From assembly GCA_018650465.1 (NCBI GenBank), contig JABIFY010000106.1, positions 54,262-118,261 on the forward strand: DNA of 64,000 bases. The letters run 5' to 3'. The notes beneath the pieces are model-generated. The model was not told the origin of the DNA, made no database searches, and was given only the letters and a program-made list of their open reading frames with translations. Made by a program: the position numbers and the translations under genes. Source of the stretch: Alphaproteobacteria bacterium (GTDB lineage: Bacteria > Pseudomonadota > Alphaproteobacteria > UBA2966). Positions 17,134-26,142 of the stretch are shown here, piece after piece. The stretch's first letter is position 1. Each line of letters begins with the position of its first letter.

Positions 17134-20057
17134 GGGAGGGCGGGGATATCAAAGCCTTCCGGCGGTATTCCTGCTTCGTACTGATCCCACATCATTTTAT
17201 AGCCTTGCTCCAGGTGGCGAGCCAGTCGAGCGGAATCAAATAGCGGAACATCGTCTCGAGTGGATATCATTTTATCCCTGATGGCGACCAGTTCGTTACG
17301 GTTGTCGGACAGGTGATGCAGTCGCCTTTCGTACTCATCCAAAGAATATGTGATCAATTCTGGTAGTCTGGCCGCTTTCAGGACCGAAACGCCGGTTTGG
17401 GCGCTGGGTGTCGGGCCTGCTACTGTCAGGATCGGCAATCCGGCCCAGATGGCGTCTGTCGTGGTAACACCGCCAGAGTGATAATAGGCGTCCAGAGCAA
17501 TATCAGCCAGGCGCAGCCGCGCGAGATGGCTGGTGTGGGGAATATGTTTGGTAAAGATGATGCGATCAGGCGTCACTCCCCGCGCCTGGGCTTCTTTCAG
17601 AATGTTCTGTTCTGCACCTTGTGTACCGTGTTGCAGCCAGAGGACAGCGTCCGGTGTCCGTCGCAGAAATCGCATCCAGACGCCAAAGGCTTTTGGGTCG
17701 ATCTTGTACAGCCCATTAAAATTGGCGAGCACAAAGGCCTCTTCCGGCAGCCCATAATCAGAACGGAAGACTTCTTCCTTTGATATTTCATGGTGAGATG
17801 TGGCCAGGAAACTGTCCGGCAAATAAACCAGCTGTTCGCTGCAATGGGCAGCAATATCATCCGGTATGACGTCATGATCTGTAATCAGCCAGGGAATGAA
17901 ATCTGCGCCCAGGGAGTGTCCATATCCCAGATAATGAACCTGAACCGGGGCTGGCAGCAGGGAAAAGATCTGCAAACGAGATCCTTTCGTATAACCGGCC
18001 AAATCAATCAGAACATTGATGCCGTCTTCATTAATGACGCGGGCGGCATCTTCATGGGAACAGGGTGTCAAATCCCTGAAGTGATCGAAAACGCGCCGAA
18101 ACTGGTCGGTAACGAGGTCAGGGTCGTTCGAGAATATGCCGTATCCATAAAACTCGAACTCTTCATGGTCATGTGCCATCAACAGATCAAGAAAAGTCAG
18201 GCCAAGGCTGTGCTGTCGGAAGTCTGGTGAAACGTATCCAATTTTCAGCTTTTTACCTTTTGGCTTATATTGGAATTTGATGCTTTTGCGCTGGTGTTCC
18301 AGTTCCTGTGCAGTCTGAGCAGCCAATTGTTTCGAGCTCAGGAGCCTGTATTCAGCCGGAACCGGCAGACTCAGCATGCTGAAGGGGGAAGTGGAAATGA
18401 TTTGGCCGCTTTTTACTTCTTCAGCAATATTTTGCACGATGCGCTCTATCGCCGCTTCCAGATTTAACCAGTTGCATTGCTGCATCAATGCGTGGGCCAG
18501 GTAAGAAAAAACGGCATTATAGTTGGGCCGCAAACGCAGGGCAGTATTGAACATCGCGATTGATTCGTCGACGCGTTTTAAGCTCAGCAATAGATTGCCC
18601 AGATTGTAATAGATTTCCGGGTTATCCGGCTTGGAATCCAGAGCTGATTTATAAGTCGCCAGGGATTCGTCAATATGGCCTGTCGCCTGATAGCTGATGG
18701 CCTTGTTATTCAAGAGCTCCCAGTTATCTGGCTGGCTCTCAAGTCCTTTGTCGAAGGCAGCCAGGGCTTCCGAAAAACGATTATCCTGTTGATATGTCAG
18801 GCCCAAGCCACTCCACGCTTCGGCGAGTTGAGGGTCGACATCAAGAGCCTTCTTATACAGTTTGATGGACTCCGACAGATGACCCTGCAAGCGTGTAACA
18901 TAGGCGGCATTGGATATGGCGGCAGCAAACTCAGGATCAATGTCACTTGCCTTCAGATACCAGTCCCTCGCACCTTCCAGGTCGCCGGTTTCAGAGGCCC
19001 AATTGCCCAGGGTGTTGTATGCGGATGAAAAATCTGGATCAATTTCCAGGGCTTTTTTCGCAGCCACGCAGGCTTCATCCAATTTGTTCAAATCAAACAG
19101 GGAGACAGCAAGGTTATTGTAGGCTTCAGGGGCATTCAGTCCCTTGGCAATAGCCAGCCTGAAAAGCCTTACGGACTCTTCCAGATTGCCATTGGCACGG
19201 CGACTGATCGCCCGATGAAAGAGTAACTCACCGTCATTGGGATGTATTTTTTCCAGTTGATCCAAAACCATGTCAGCGGCATCAGATTGGCCCAGGGCGA
19301 TTTGTGCTGCTGCCAGCGCTTTTCCGGTTTCCAGATCATCCGGATTGAGCTTCCGGGCGTTCTCGAACGTCAGAATGGCGTCAGATAAATTGCCTGATCT
19401 TTGCAGGGCGACACCCAGGTCCAGCCTGGGTGCATACCAATCTGGCCGAAGTTGTATCGCAGCCTGAAATGATGGCACCGCTTGCTCTATATCGCCATTT
19501 TCAAGCTGTATTCTGCCCAGGATATTCCACGCATCAGCATTTTGCTTATCAATTTTGACAGCAGTTAGCGCTTCTCCAAGTGCTTTTTCGATGTTGTCAA
19601 GCGCAAGCAGGGCAGCCGCGTAATTGGCGTGGATCCGGCTTTCTGAAGCACCAATTTCAATCGCGTGTCGATAATGATCTGCGGCAACGTTTGCTTCACC
19701 TGCCATCAGGTGCATGTCAGCAACAGCTATTCTGACATTCGCCTGGTTTGGGTCGATTTCGAGCGCCCTGTTATAAAGAGTGCCCGCTTCATCATTATTA
19801 CCTTGTTGCTGAAGTATGAGGCCCAGGTTCGTGAGCACGGCCAGATCGTTCGGTATCTGGAGCAAGGCCTTGCGGTAAAGATCAACGGCTTCGTCCATGC
19901 TTCCGTTGGACGCCAGCAATGTGGCCAGATTGCGCAAGGCACCACTGTTTTCCGGGGCCGCGGCCAATACCTGTCGGTAAAGACGGCCGGCAGTATCCAG
20001 GTCACCAGACCTGTGGGCCACTATCGCATTTTGGAAGATTTCATCAGGATTATTCAT
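17130..20057 (-). CDS. TPR-repeat GT41 (OGT/SPINDLY-like) protein glycosyltransferase 1
   Basis: The 975-aa product has a long TPR superhelix (roughly 15 repeats, residues 1 to about 560) and a C-terminal GT41 catalytic region from about 605. The catalytic region keeps the IGYVSPDFRQH segment with the His matching the OGT active-site base, the DLAGYTKGSR motif, the FNGLYKID Lys segment, and the HSGGVTTTDAIWAG nucleotide-binding motif. GT41 enzymes O-glycosylate Ser/Thr of proteins, and the TPRs select the target. Its place beside the flagellin array, transcribed divergently from flagellin 1, makes flagellin the likely substrate (inference; Caulobacter FlmG is a TPR-bearing flagellin glycosyltransferase). 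Confidence 0.88.
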   Translation of the reverse strand: MNNPDEIFQNAIVAHRSGDLDTAGRLYRQVLAAAPENSGALRNLATLLASNGSMDEAVDLYRKALLQIPNDLAVLTNLGLILQQQGNNDEAGTLYNRALEIDPNQANVRIAVADMHLMAGEANVAADHYRHAIEIGASESRIHANYAAALLALDNIEKALGEALTAVKIDKQNADAWNILGRIQLENGDIEQAVPSFQAAIQLRPDWYAPRLDLGVALQRSGNLSDAILTFENARKLNPDDLETGKALAAAQIALGQSDAADMVLDQLEKIHPNDGELLFHRAISRRANGNLEESVRLFRLAIAKGLNAPEAYNNLAVSLFDLNKLDEACVAAKKALEIDPDFSSAYNTLGNWASETGDLEGARDWYLKASDIDPEFAAAISNAAYVTRLQGHLSESIKLYKKALDVDPQLAEAWSGLGLTYQQDNRFSEALAAFDKGLESQPDNWELLNNKAISYQATGHIDESLATYKSALDSKPDNPEIYYNLGNLLLSLKRVDESIAMFNTALRLRPNYNAVFSYLAHALMQQCNWLNLEAAIERIVQNIAEEVKSGQIISTSPFSMLSLPVPAEYRLLSSKQLAAQTAQELEHQRKSIKFQYKPKGKKLKIGYVSPDFRQHSLGLTFLDLLMAHDHEEFEFYGYGIFSNDPDLVTDQFRRVFDHFRDLTPCSHEDAARVINEDGINVLIDLAGYTKGSRLQIFSLLPAPVQVHYLGYGHSLGADFIPWLITDHDVIPDDIAAHCSEQLVYLPDSFLATSHHEISKEEVFRSDYGLPEEAFVLANFNGLYKIDPKAFGVWMRFLRRTPDAVLWLQHGTQGAEQNILKEAQARGVTPDRIIFTKHIPHTSHLARLRLADIALDAYYHSGGVTTTDAIWAGLPILTVAGPTPSAQTGVSVLKAARLPELITYSLDEYERRLHHLSDNRNELVAIRDKMISTRDDVPLFDSARLARHLEQGYKMMWDQYEAGIPPEGFDIPALP

Positions 20058-20144
20058 CCCTATCTGCCTAGGCTGACAAGGTTAATAATTTGCTTATCTG
20101 GCTTCATTCAAAAACATCAGCCGGCAGGCAAAATCCACTTTTTA

Positions 20145-20159
20145 CCCGGCAACACCTGC
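20145..20159. promoter_or_regulatory. Half-conserved CCCGGCA-N5-TGC element
   Basis: CCCGGCA at 20145-20151 is followed after five bases by TGC, matching the left half and the first bases of the right half of the palindromes at 25077 and 44766. It lies about 165 bp upstream of the flagellin 1 sigma-54 promoter, a normal place for an enhancer site. Confidence 0.4.
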
Positions 20160-20314
20160 TGTCTGGGGGGAAAAAAGCGCCCCCCTGGGGAGTGAATTGC
20201 CGTCAGAAAGTGGTCAAAAAATTCCCTGATTGCGCAATGGTAGAAAGTTTGGAAATAAAAAATATACAATAAATACAATAGTTTGAATGGTGAAATATAC
20301 TGTTTGACGCAGTT

Positions 20315-20330
20315 TGGCATGCCTATTGCG
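20315..20330 (+). promoter_or_regulatory. Sigma-54 promoter of flagellin 1
   Basis: TGGCAT-GCCTA-TTGCG matches the -24/-12 consensus, with GG and GC 12 bases apart. It lies about 75 bp before the flagellin start codon, which leaves room for a short leader with a GAGGAGAG ribosome binding site at about 20390. Confidence 0.85.
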
Positions 20331-20405
20331 AAACACTCTGCGAACGACGGCGAATATGCCGGGTAATTTTTTTGATGAATTCGAGTGCTTGAGGAGAGAT
20401 CAACG

Positions 20406-21224
20406 ATGGGAATGTCAGTAAATACAAATGTCGGTGCCATGGTCGCACTGCAGAACCTGAACCGGTCAAATGCCGAACTGGAAAAAACCCAGTTGCACAT
20501 CACCACAGGTTTGAAAGTGAACGGCCCGAAGGATGACGCATCTACCTATGCCATCGCCCAGCGCATGCGTGGCGATATTGCAGGTATGCAGGCCGTTAAA
20601 ACGGCTCTGGCAGCTGGTGAGTCCACATTGAATGTGGCGATTACTGCTGGCAAGGCGATCTCAGATATGCTGACCGAAATGAAGGCTAAAGCTGTTCAGG
20701 CCAATCAGGCCGGATTGGACGGTGCCTCGCGGACAGCCCTGAATGACGATTTCACTTCATTGCGTGACCAGTTGGAAACAATTGTTCAAACCGCCGAATT
20801 TAACGGCAAGAACCTGATTACATCTGCCGCCAGTGCTCTGACTGTTTTGTCCACTGTTGATGGCAGCACGATTTCTGTCACGGCCCAGAGCATGGATGCA
20901 ACTAACCTTGGTGTGCTGACGGCGGCACTTGATGCATCAGCATCTGCCGTAACAGCGCTGTCACAGATTGATGCAGCCATTAATTCTGTGACCTCGTCTC
21001 TGGCTTCACTGGGTTCCTCGGCAAAACGGATCGATGTGCAAACCGATTTCACGACGCAATTGGTAGATATTCTGAAGGAAGGCGTCGGCAACCTGGTCGA
21101 TGCTGATCTGGCCGAGGAAAGTGCTTCCTTGCAGGCCTTGCAGATCAAGCAACAGCTTGGCGTTCAAGCCTTGTCAATTGCGAACTCCGGTCCGCAAAGC
21201 ATCCTGTCCCTGTTCGGTGGTTAA
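20406..21224 (+). CDS. Flagellin 1 (array 1, central module a)
   Basis: The 272-aa product is a short flagellin with only the conserved N- and C-terminal D0/D1 helices (LQNLNRSN...LHITTGLKVNGPKDDA at the start, ANSGPQSILSLFGG at the end) and a ~40-residue central variable part; D2/D3 domains are missing. It would be exported by the flagellar type III system and polymerise into the filament. The start is set at ATG 20406 because of the strong GAGGAGAG site; seven upstream in-frame codons are leader. The central segment (MDATNLGV...) resembles that of flagellin 6. It leads a unit with a FlaF-type gene 58 bp downstream. Confidence 0.96.
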   Translation: MGMSVNTNVGAMVALQNLNRSNAELEKTQLHITTGLKVNGPKDDASTYAIAQRMRGDIAGMQAVKTALAAGESTLNVAITAGKAISDMLTEMKAKAVQANQAGLDGASRTALNDDFTSLRDQLETIVQTAEFNGKNLITSAASALTVLSTVDGSTISVTAQSMDATNLGVLTAALDASASAVTALSQIDAAINSVTSSLASLGSSAKRIDVQTDFTTQLVDILKEGVGNLVDADLAEESASLQALQIKQQLGVQALSIANSGPQSILSLFGG

Positions 21225-21282
21225 GAAAAACAGGGCAACAGTTTTCCTTCGGGCAGACAGAAGATTTTGAAAGAAAAATGCG

Positions 21283-21618
21283 ATGAACAAGAATTTGGAA
21301 AGCTTCAACAAAGACGATGACCGCCGCGCAGGTGAGCAAAAAGTAATGCGCCAGGTAACTGAGGATTTGATTGAGGCCGGAAACTCTGAAGAGCGGAATA
21401 TTGATTACTTCACTGCTCTTCATCGCAACAGAACTTTGTGGAGTGCCTTGCGCCGGGACGTTATGTCCAAAGCCAACAGATTGCCGCACGAGCTGCGCGA
21501 ACAAATCGATCAACTGGGGGCCTGGGTAGAACAGCAAACCGCCAGGGTTCTTCGCGGTGAGGGCAAAATAAATTCACTGATCGTTGTCAACCGAAACGTT
21601 ATCGACGGTTTGGCCTGA
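21283..21618 (+). CDS. flaF: Divergent FlaF-type protein 1
   Basis: The 111-aa protein shares the FlaF core, DYFTALHRNRTLWSALRRD...LP.ELREQIDQLGAWV...VNRNVIDGL, but its first 35 residues are hydrophilic and differ from the usual PRQTEYRLFA start. FlaF proteins act after transcription on flagellin synthesis and export in alphaproteobacteria. This copy follows flagellin 1, and a close relative follows flagellin 2, so each may serve its neighbouring flagellin. GAAAGA lies upstream of the start. Confidence 0.8.
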   Translation: MNKNLESFNKDDDRRAGEQKVMRQVTEDLIEAGNSEERNIDYFTALHRNRTLWSALRRDVMSKANRLPHELREQIDQLGAWVEQQTARVLRGEGKINSLIVVNRNVIDGLA

Positions 21619-21679
21619 AAGTTAGATACCAAGTGATTTCAATGGCAGCACGGAAGCTGCCAAAGCAGGAGTAACTACA

Positions 21680-22498
21680 ATGGCTATGTCCATCAATACC
21701 AACGTCGGTGCCATGATTGCGCTGCAAAACCTGAACCGGTCAAATGATCAACTGGAAAAAACACAGTTGCACATCACCACAGGTTTGAAAGTAAACGGCC
21801 CGAAGGATGATGCATCGACTTATGCTATTGCCCAGCGTATGCGTGGCGATATCGCCGGTATGCATGCTGTGAAAACCGCCTTGGCGGCAGGTGAATCGAC
21901 ATTGAATGTGGCGATTACAGCTGGCAAGGCCATCTCCGATATGCTGACTGAAATGAAGGCAAAGTCGGTGCAGGCGAACCAGGCGGGCCTGGATACAGCT
22001 TCCCGGATTGCCCTGAGTGACGATTTTACGTCATTGCGGGATCAACTTGAAACCATTGTTCAAACTGCTGAGTTTAATGGCAAGAACCTGATTACCACCG
22101 GGGCAAGTGCCTTGACTGTCTTGTCAACGGTAGACGGCAGTACGATCTCGGTAACGGCTCAGGTCATGAACTCCACGGCTTTGGGGCTTTCTACCAGCAC
22201 ACTCGCAAACGCATCAGGTGCTGCAACCGCCCTGGCCAGCATTGATGCAGCTATTAATTCAGTAACGTCGTCCCTTGCGTCTCTTGGCTCATCGGCCAAG
22301 CGAATTGAAGTACAAAGTGATTTCACGATCCAATTGGTCGACATCCTGAAAGAGGGTGTTGGCAACCTGGTTGATGCTGACCTTGCCGAAGAGAGCGCAA
22401 ACTTGCAGGCCTTACAGATCAAGCAACAACTTGGTGTTCAGGCCCTGTCGATTGCGAACTCCGGTCCACAAAGCATCCTGTCCCTGTTTGGCGGTTAA
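21680..22498 (+). CDS. Flagellin 2 (array 1, central module b)
   Basis: A 272-aa flagellin with the same short two-ended architecture as flagellin 1. Its termini are of the array 1 type (NRSN.LEKTQ, AVKTALAAGEST, ILSLFGG). Its central segment (MNSTALGLSTSTLANASG) is nearly the same as that of flagellin 4 in the second array. A GCAGGAG ribosome binding site lies before the ATG. No separate good promoter is visible; a GGCAGC...GCTGCC inverted repeat at 21644-21661 lies in its leader. It is likely transcribed with flagellin 1 and flaF 1. Confidence 0.96.
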   Translation: MAMSINTNVGAMIALQNLNRSNDQLEKTQLHITTGLKVNGPKDDASTYAIAQRMRGDIAGMHAVKTALAAGESTLNVAITAGKAISDMLTEMKAKSVQANQAGLDTASRIALSDDFTSLRDQLETIVQTAEFNGKNLITTGASALTVLSTVDGSTISVTAQVMNSTALGLSTSTLANASGAATALASIDAAINSVTSSLASLGSSAKRIEVQSDFTIQLVDILKEGVGNLVDADLAEESANLQALQIKQQLGVQALSIANSGPQSILSLFGG

Positions 22499-22556
22499 GC
22501 GAAACCGGCACAGACACCTGAACCGAATTAAAAAACCTCATTCCAAGAGAGATAAC

Positions 22557-22892
22557 ATGAATAACAACTCGAAGAGCATCAAAGCAGATATCGACCGACG
22601 CATGGATGAACAAAAGATCATGCGCCAGATAACCGAAGAACTGATCGAAGCCGGAAATACTGAAAATCCTGATTTTGATTATTACGCTGCCTTGCATCGC
22701 AATCGCTCCCTTTGGAGTGCCTTGCGCCGGGATGTTATGTCAAAGGCGAACCGCCTGCCGCAGGAGCTGCGTGAACAAATCGATCAGCTGGGCGCATGGG
22801 TAGAAGAGCAAACCGCCAGAATTCTGCGCGGTGAGGGCAGGATCAATTCGCTGATCGTCGTTAACCGAAATGTCATAGACGGGCTGACCTGA
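22557..22892 (+). CDS. flaF: Divergent FlaF-type protein 2
   Basis: The 111-aa product is a close paralogue of the protein at 21283 (shared LHRNR.LWSALRRDVMSKANRLP and INSLIVVNRNVIDGL). The ATG at 22557 follows AAGAGAGAT; the frame is open further upstream inside flagellin 2, but that part is out-of-frame translation of the flagellin. Like its relative it lacks the PRQTEYR start of canonical FlaF. It lies 58 bp after flagellin 2. Confidence 0.8.
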   Translation: MNNNSKSIKADIDRRMDEQKIMRQITEELIEAGNTENPDFDYYAALHRNRSLWSALRRDVMSKANRLPQELREQIDQLGAWVEEQTARILRGEGRINSLIVVNRNVIDGLT

Positions 22893-22965
22893 ACATCAGG
22901 TTGCCAGACAAAACAGAAGTTTTTAGTTCAAAATTCGCGATAAATTCGTAAGAGGAGAAAATACA

Positions 22966-23778
22966 ATGGCAATGTCCATCAATACAAACGTCGGTGCCAT
23001 GATCGCACTGCAAAACCTGAACCGGTCAAATTCCGAACTGGAAAAAACCCAGTTGCATATTACCACGGGTTTGAAGGTGAACGGACCAAAGGATGATGCA
23101 TCGACATATGCGATTGCGCAACGTATGCGGGGCGACATTGCCGGTATGCACGCCGTGAAAACAGCATTGGCCGCAGGTGAATCTACTTTGAATGTGGCGA
23201 TCACAGCCGGCAAGGCAATTTCAGACATGTTGACTGAAATGAAAGCCAAAACGGTACAGGCCAACCAGGCCGGTCTGGATACTGCTTCCAAGGACGCCTT
23301 GCAACAAGATTTCACTTCTCTTCGCGATCAGCTGACGACAATTGTGCAAACTGCAGAATTTAATGGCAAGAACCTGATTTCATCAGTTGCAACATCGCTG
23401 ACGGTTCTTTCGACTGTTGATGGCAGTACAATCTCTGTTGGTGCTCAAAAACTGGATGTGACCACTCTTGGTATCAACGCATCCGATATTTCAGCTGGTG
23501 CTTCCGCGGCCCTGGTGGCCATCGATGCCGCAATCAACACGGTGACTTCCAGTCTTGCGTCGCTGGGTTCAGCCGCGAAACGGATTGAAGTTCAGACCGA
23601 TTTCACCACCCAGCTGGTCGATATTCTGAAAGAAGGCGTTGGCAATTTGGTGGATGCTGATCTTGCAGAAGAAAGTGCCAACTTGCAGGCCCTGCAGATC
23701 AAGCAACAGCTTGGTGTTCAAGCCTTATCCATTGCGAACTCAGGCCCACAAAGCATCCTGTCCCTCTTCGGCGGATAA
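22966..23778 (+). CDS. Flagellin 3 (array 1, central module c)
   Basis: A 270-aa flagellin with array 1 termini. Its central segment (LDVTTLGINASDISAGASAALVA...INT) and the LTTIVQ helix variant match flagellin 5 of the second array, not its neighbours. AGAGGAGAAA precedes the ATG. It is followed by a canonical FlaF gene 72 bp downstream. Confidence 0.96.
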   Translation: MAMSINTNVGAMIALQNLNRSNSELEKTQLHITTGLKVNGPKDDASTYAIAQRMRGDIAGMHAVKTALAAGESTLNVAITAGKAISDMLTEMKAKTVQANQAGLDTASKDALQQDFTSLRDQLTTIVQTAEFNGKNLISSVATSLTVLSTVDGSTISVGAQKLDVTTLGINASDISAGASAALVAIDAAINTVTSSLASLGSAAKRIEVQTDFTTQLVDILKEGVGNLVDADLAEESANLQALQIKQQLGVQALSIANSGPQSILSLFGG

Positions 23779-23850
23779 TTCAGACAATCAACGCGATTAC
23801 CCGAACGGTAATCGAATTAGTACAAAGACGATCAAGAAAGGTTTCAGCAA

Positions 23851-24192
23851 ATGTATGCACAATCTTATCAGGCGACACAGGCCGTTACGGAAGGTCCACG
23901 CCAAACCGAATACAGGCTCTTCGCTCTTGTCACGCGCGCCCTTATGGACGTCGAAGATCATGAGTATAGCGACAAGGAATTTTACGGTGCGGTGGATTGG
24001 AACCGCCGCCTGTGGTCAACACTTCAGTTTGATCTGGCAGCCGACGACAATTTGTTGCCCGACGAATTAAAAGCCAAACTTCTGTCCCTGGCAATTTGGG
24101 TCGACAAACATTCGAGCCTCGCCATGAAAGGCCGCGTTAAGATCGGGCCATTAATTTCGGTTAACCGGTCGATTATGGAAGGCCTGACTTGA
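23851..24192 (+). CDS. flaF: FlaF flagellin synthesis/export regulator 3
   Basis: The 113-aa product is a canonical FlaF: QATQAVTEGPRQTEYRLFA start, DWNRRLWSTL centre, LSLAIWVDKHS and the VNRSIMEGLT end. Its start has an AAAGG site about 9 bases upstream. It closes the first flagellin triplet, apart from a further flaF copy 223 bp downstream. Confidence 0.9.
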   Translation: MYAQSYQATQAVTEGPRQTEYRLFALVTRALMDVEDHEYSDKEFYGAVDWNRRLWSTLQFDLAADDNLLPDELKAKLLSLAIWVDKHSSLAMKGRVKIGPLISVNRSIMEGLT

Positions 24193-24248
24193 GGTCAGAT
24201 GATCTGAGGCCCGATAAACAATTTTGATATGATTGTATGCTGAGACAA

Positions 24249-24278
24249 CCCTGACGGTACTGCAAGGTGCTGTCAGGG
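24249..24278 (+). terminator. Hairpin after flaF 3
   Basis: CCCTGAC (24249-24255) pairs with GTCAGGG (24272-24278), with further pairing in the 16-base loop. It lies 57 bp after the flaF 3 stop. There is no T-tract, so it is a weak terminator candidate or an mRNA-stabilising structure. Confidence 0.4.
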
Positions 24279-24415
24279 CCTCCGGCAACTAAATATTCGC
24301 TCTGATGAATTATCCCCCCTATTAACATTCCGCTAACTTTGTCGCCTTATCGTTAACGACACTTATCCTTCCTCCTGTTTCTGGCGACGCTTAGCGCCTG
24401 GATGGATCGTCCGGA

Positions 24416-24781
24416 ATGTCCTACGACAAATACAAATCAGCCCAGTCAAACTTCGATGCGCCGCGTCAGGCGGAATATCGTGTTTTTGCGGAAGTGACGC
24501 GAAGCCTGATGAAGGTCGGGGAGAGTGACCGCAAGGGATCTGACTACTTTGAAGCTATTGATGCAAATCGCCGTCTCTGGCTGGCCTTGCAATTGGACCT
24601 TTCATCAGAAGAAAATGCACTGGATGAAGATCTCAGGGCTCAATTGATTTCCCTGGCCATGTGGGTCGATCGTTATACAGTCGATTTGCTCAAGGGGACG
24701 GGGGACCTTGAACCCCTTGTATCGGTCAATCGTACTATCATGGAGGGACTGAATACCCAGTCCGCTCTGCCGGAAAGCTGA
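24416..24781 (+). CDS. flaF: FlaF flagellin synthesis/export regulator 4
   Basis: The 121-aa product is a canonical FlaF (APRQAEYRVFAEVTRSLM, ANRRLWLALQLDL, LISLAMWVDRYT, VNRTIMEGL) with a ~10-residue C-terminal tail. It stands alone, without a flagellin directly upstream, and is followed by a palindrome and the control region of the second flagellin triplet. GATGGATCGTCCGGA precedes the ATG, a weak ribosome binding site. Confidence 0.88.
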   Translation: MSYDKYKSAQSNFDAPRQAEYRVFAEVTRSLMKVGESDRKGSDYFEAIDANRRLWLALQLDLSSEENALDEDLRAQLISLAMWVDRYTVDLLKGTGDLEPLVSVNRTIMEGLNTQSALPES

Positions 24782-24794
24782 CGAGCAAGCCAGA

Positions 24795-24818
24795 GCGTTT
24801 CCAGGTTCACGGAAACGC
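24795..24818. repeat. GCGTTTCC palindrome copy 1
   Basis: GCGTTTCC, an 8-base spacer, then GGAAACGC, a perfect 8-bp inverted repeat 13 bp after the flaF 4 stop. The same arms occur in four places around fliX and dksA. No T-run follows, so it is not a typical terminator. Confidence 0.75.
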
Positions 24819-25076
24819 AGGTTTGCATCAAACCCAGGATGTGTGCCGCAAACCGGAGCTTTTTCTCTGAAATTGCTACAGGCACCAGCAATGCCGCTTA
24901 ATCCGGAAACGCCCGAATTCTTCGCTGACATCCCCAGCCAACAATAGATCAAATTTCTCCAAATTAAATTATTCAGATCGATGATTTCGACTGTTTCAGT
25001 CCGGCTGTTCGTGCCGCATTCAGACAGTCGGAGGCTACCAGGCAAATAGTTCTGGTCAAGCGGCAGATATTGCCGA

Positions 25077-25095
25077 CCCGGTAAAAATTGCCGGG
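25077..25095. promoter_or_regulatory. CCCGGTA-N5-TGCCGGG palindrome, likely activator site
   Basis: An inverted repeat with 7-base arms and a 5-base spacer, one mismatch between arms. It lies about 107 bp upstream of the flagellin 4 sigma-54 promoter, as expected of an enhancer for a FlbD-type activator. The same element is perfect at 44766. Confidence 0.6.
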
Positions 25096-25201
25096 CTATT
25101 TTTGTCTCCAAAAAATTTTAAAGCTTCATTTACCATAAAAAATATCTAGTAAAAACAGTAGGATAGCCCAAAACAAAGAAAATTCTGCCTGTCGGCAAAA
25201 A

Positions 25202-25217
25202 TGGCATGGTCGTTGCT
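25202..25217 (+). promoter_or_regulatory. Sigma-54 promoter of flagellin 4
   Basis: TGGCAT-GGTCG-TTGCT, with GG and GC 12 bases apart, about 75 bp before the flagellin 4 ATG. It closely resembles the flagellin 1 promoter in sequence and in distance to the gene. Confidence 0.85.
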
Positions 25218-25291
25218 AGTTATAGCGCGGAAACAAATTTCCTGCGAGCAAAATGCTGGCATTTATAACCTAGAATCAGGAGTAACAAATT

Positions 25292-26107
25292 ATGGGTATG
25301 TCTGTAAATACAAACGTTGGCGCCATGCTGGCGTTGCAGAACTTGAACAAAACCAACTCCATGTTGGAAACAACACAGTTGCACATTACCACCGGCCTGA
25401 AAGTAAACGGTCCAAAGGATGATGCTGCTACCTATGCTATCGCGCAACGTATGCGTGGCGACATTGCCGGTATGGGCGCTGTGAAAACGGCCCTTTCGAA
25501 CGGTGAAGCAACAGTCAACGTGGCCATCACAGCCGGTAAGGCCGTGGCCGACATGCTGACTGAAATGAAAGCCAAGACAGTGCAGGCCAACCAGGCCGGT
25601 CTTGATACGGCTTCCAGGGATGCCTTGCAAAACGATTTCACCTCTCTTCGCAATCAGCTGGAAACCATCGTTCAGACAGCTGAATTCAATGGCAAGAACC
25701 TGATTACCACTGGTGCAAGTGCCCTGACAGTTTTGTCGACTGTTGATGGCAGCACGATCTCGGTTACCGCCCAGATCATGAATGCAACAGCACTTGGCCT
25801 TGATACCAGTACGCTCGCCAACGCATCCGGTGCGGCAACGGCCCTCACTTCAATCGATGCGGCGATTAATTCAGTTACCTCGTCTTTGGCGTCACTTGGT
25901 TCATCTTCCAAGCGGATCGACGTTCAATCCGAATTTACCGTTCAGCTGGTCGACATCCTGAAAGAGGGCGTTGGTAACCTGGTTGATGCGGATTTGGCCG
26001 AAGAAAGTGCCTCTTTGCAGTCCTTGCAGATCAAGCAACAGCTTGGTGTTCAAGCCCTGTCTATTGCGAACTCCGGTCCGCAAAGCATCCTGGCCCTGTT
26101 TGGCTAA
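25292..26107 (+). CDS. Flagellin 4 (array 2, central module b)
   Basis: A 271-aa short flagellin of the second triplet, with termini MGMSVNTNVGAMLALQNLN, ALSNGEATVNVAITAGKAV and ILALFG. Its central segment (MNATALGLDTSTLANASG) matches flagellin 2. CAGGAG lies 8 bases before the ATG. It is the first gene behind the sigma-54 promoter, and no flaF gene separates it from flagellin 5. Confidence 0.96.
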   Translation: MGMSVNTNVGAMLALQNLNKTNSMLETTQLHITTGLKVNGPKDDAATYAIAQRMRGDIAGMGAVKTALSNGEATVNVAITAGKAVADMLTEMKAKTVQANQAGLDTASRDALQNDFTSLRNQLETIVQTAEFNGKNLITTGASALTVLSTVDGSTISVTAQIMNATALGLDTSTLANASGAATALTSIDAAINSVTSSLASLGSSSKRIDVQSEFTVQLVDILKEGVGNLVDADLAEESASLQSLQIKQQLGVQALSIANSGPQSILALFG

Positions 26108-26142
26108 GGATAAGAAGACCAAGACCTAGACCAAGACCAGAG

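Larger units (their letters stand above)
20058..20405. other. Divergent control region between GT41 gene 1 and flagellin 1
   Basis: This 348-bp gap holds a sigma-54 promoter for flagellin 1 (20315-20330), a CCCGGCA half-site at 20145-20151, a TGCCGGG half-site at 20357-20363, and runs of G and C near 20165-20190. No small gene is evident. Confidence 0.6.
24782..25291. other. Control region upstream of second flagellin triplet
   Basis: This 510-bp gap contains the GCGTTTCC/GGAAACGC palindrome (24795-24818), the CCCGGTA-N5-TGCCGGG palindrome (25077-25095) and a sigma-54 promoter (25202-25217). I see no small gene in it with a credible ribosome binding site. Confidence 0.6.

Noticed and set aside
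21644..21661. Possible sigma-54 site before flagellin 2 (TGGCAG...AAGCT)
   Set aside because: GG and GC are 12 bases apart, but the -12 part is poor and the pattern is explained by a GGCAGC/GCTGCC inverted repeat.
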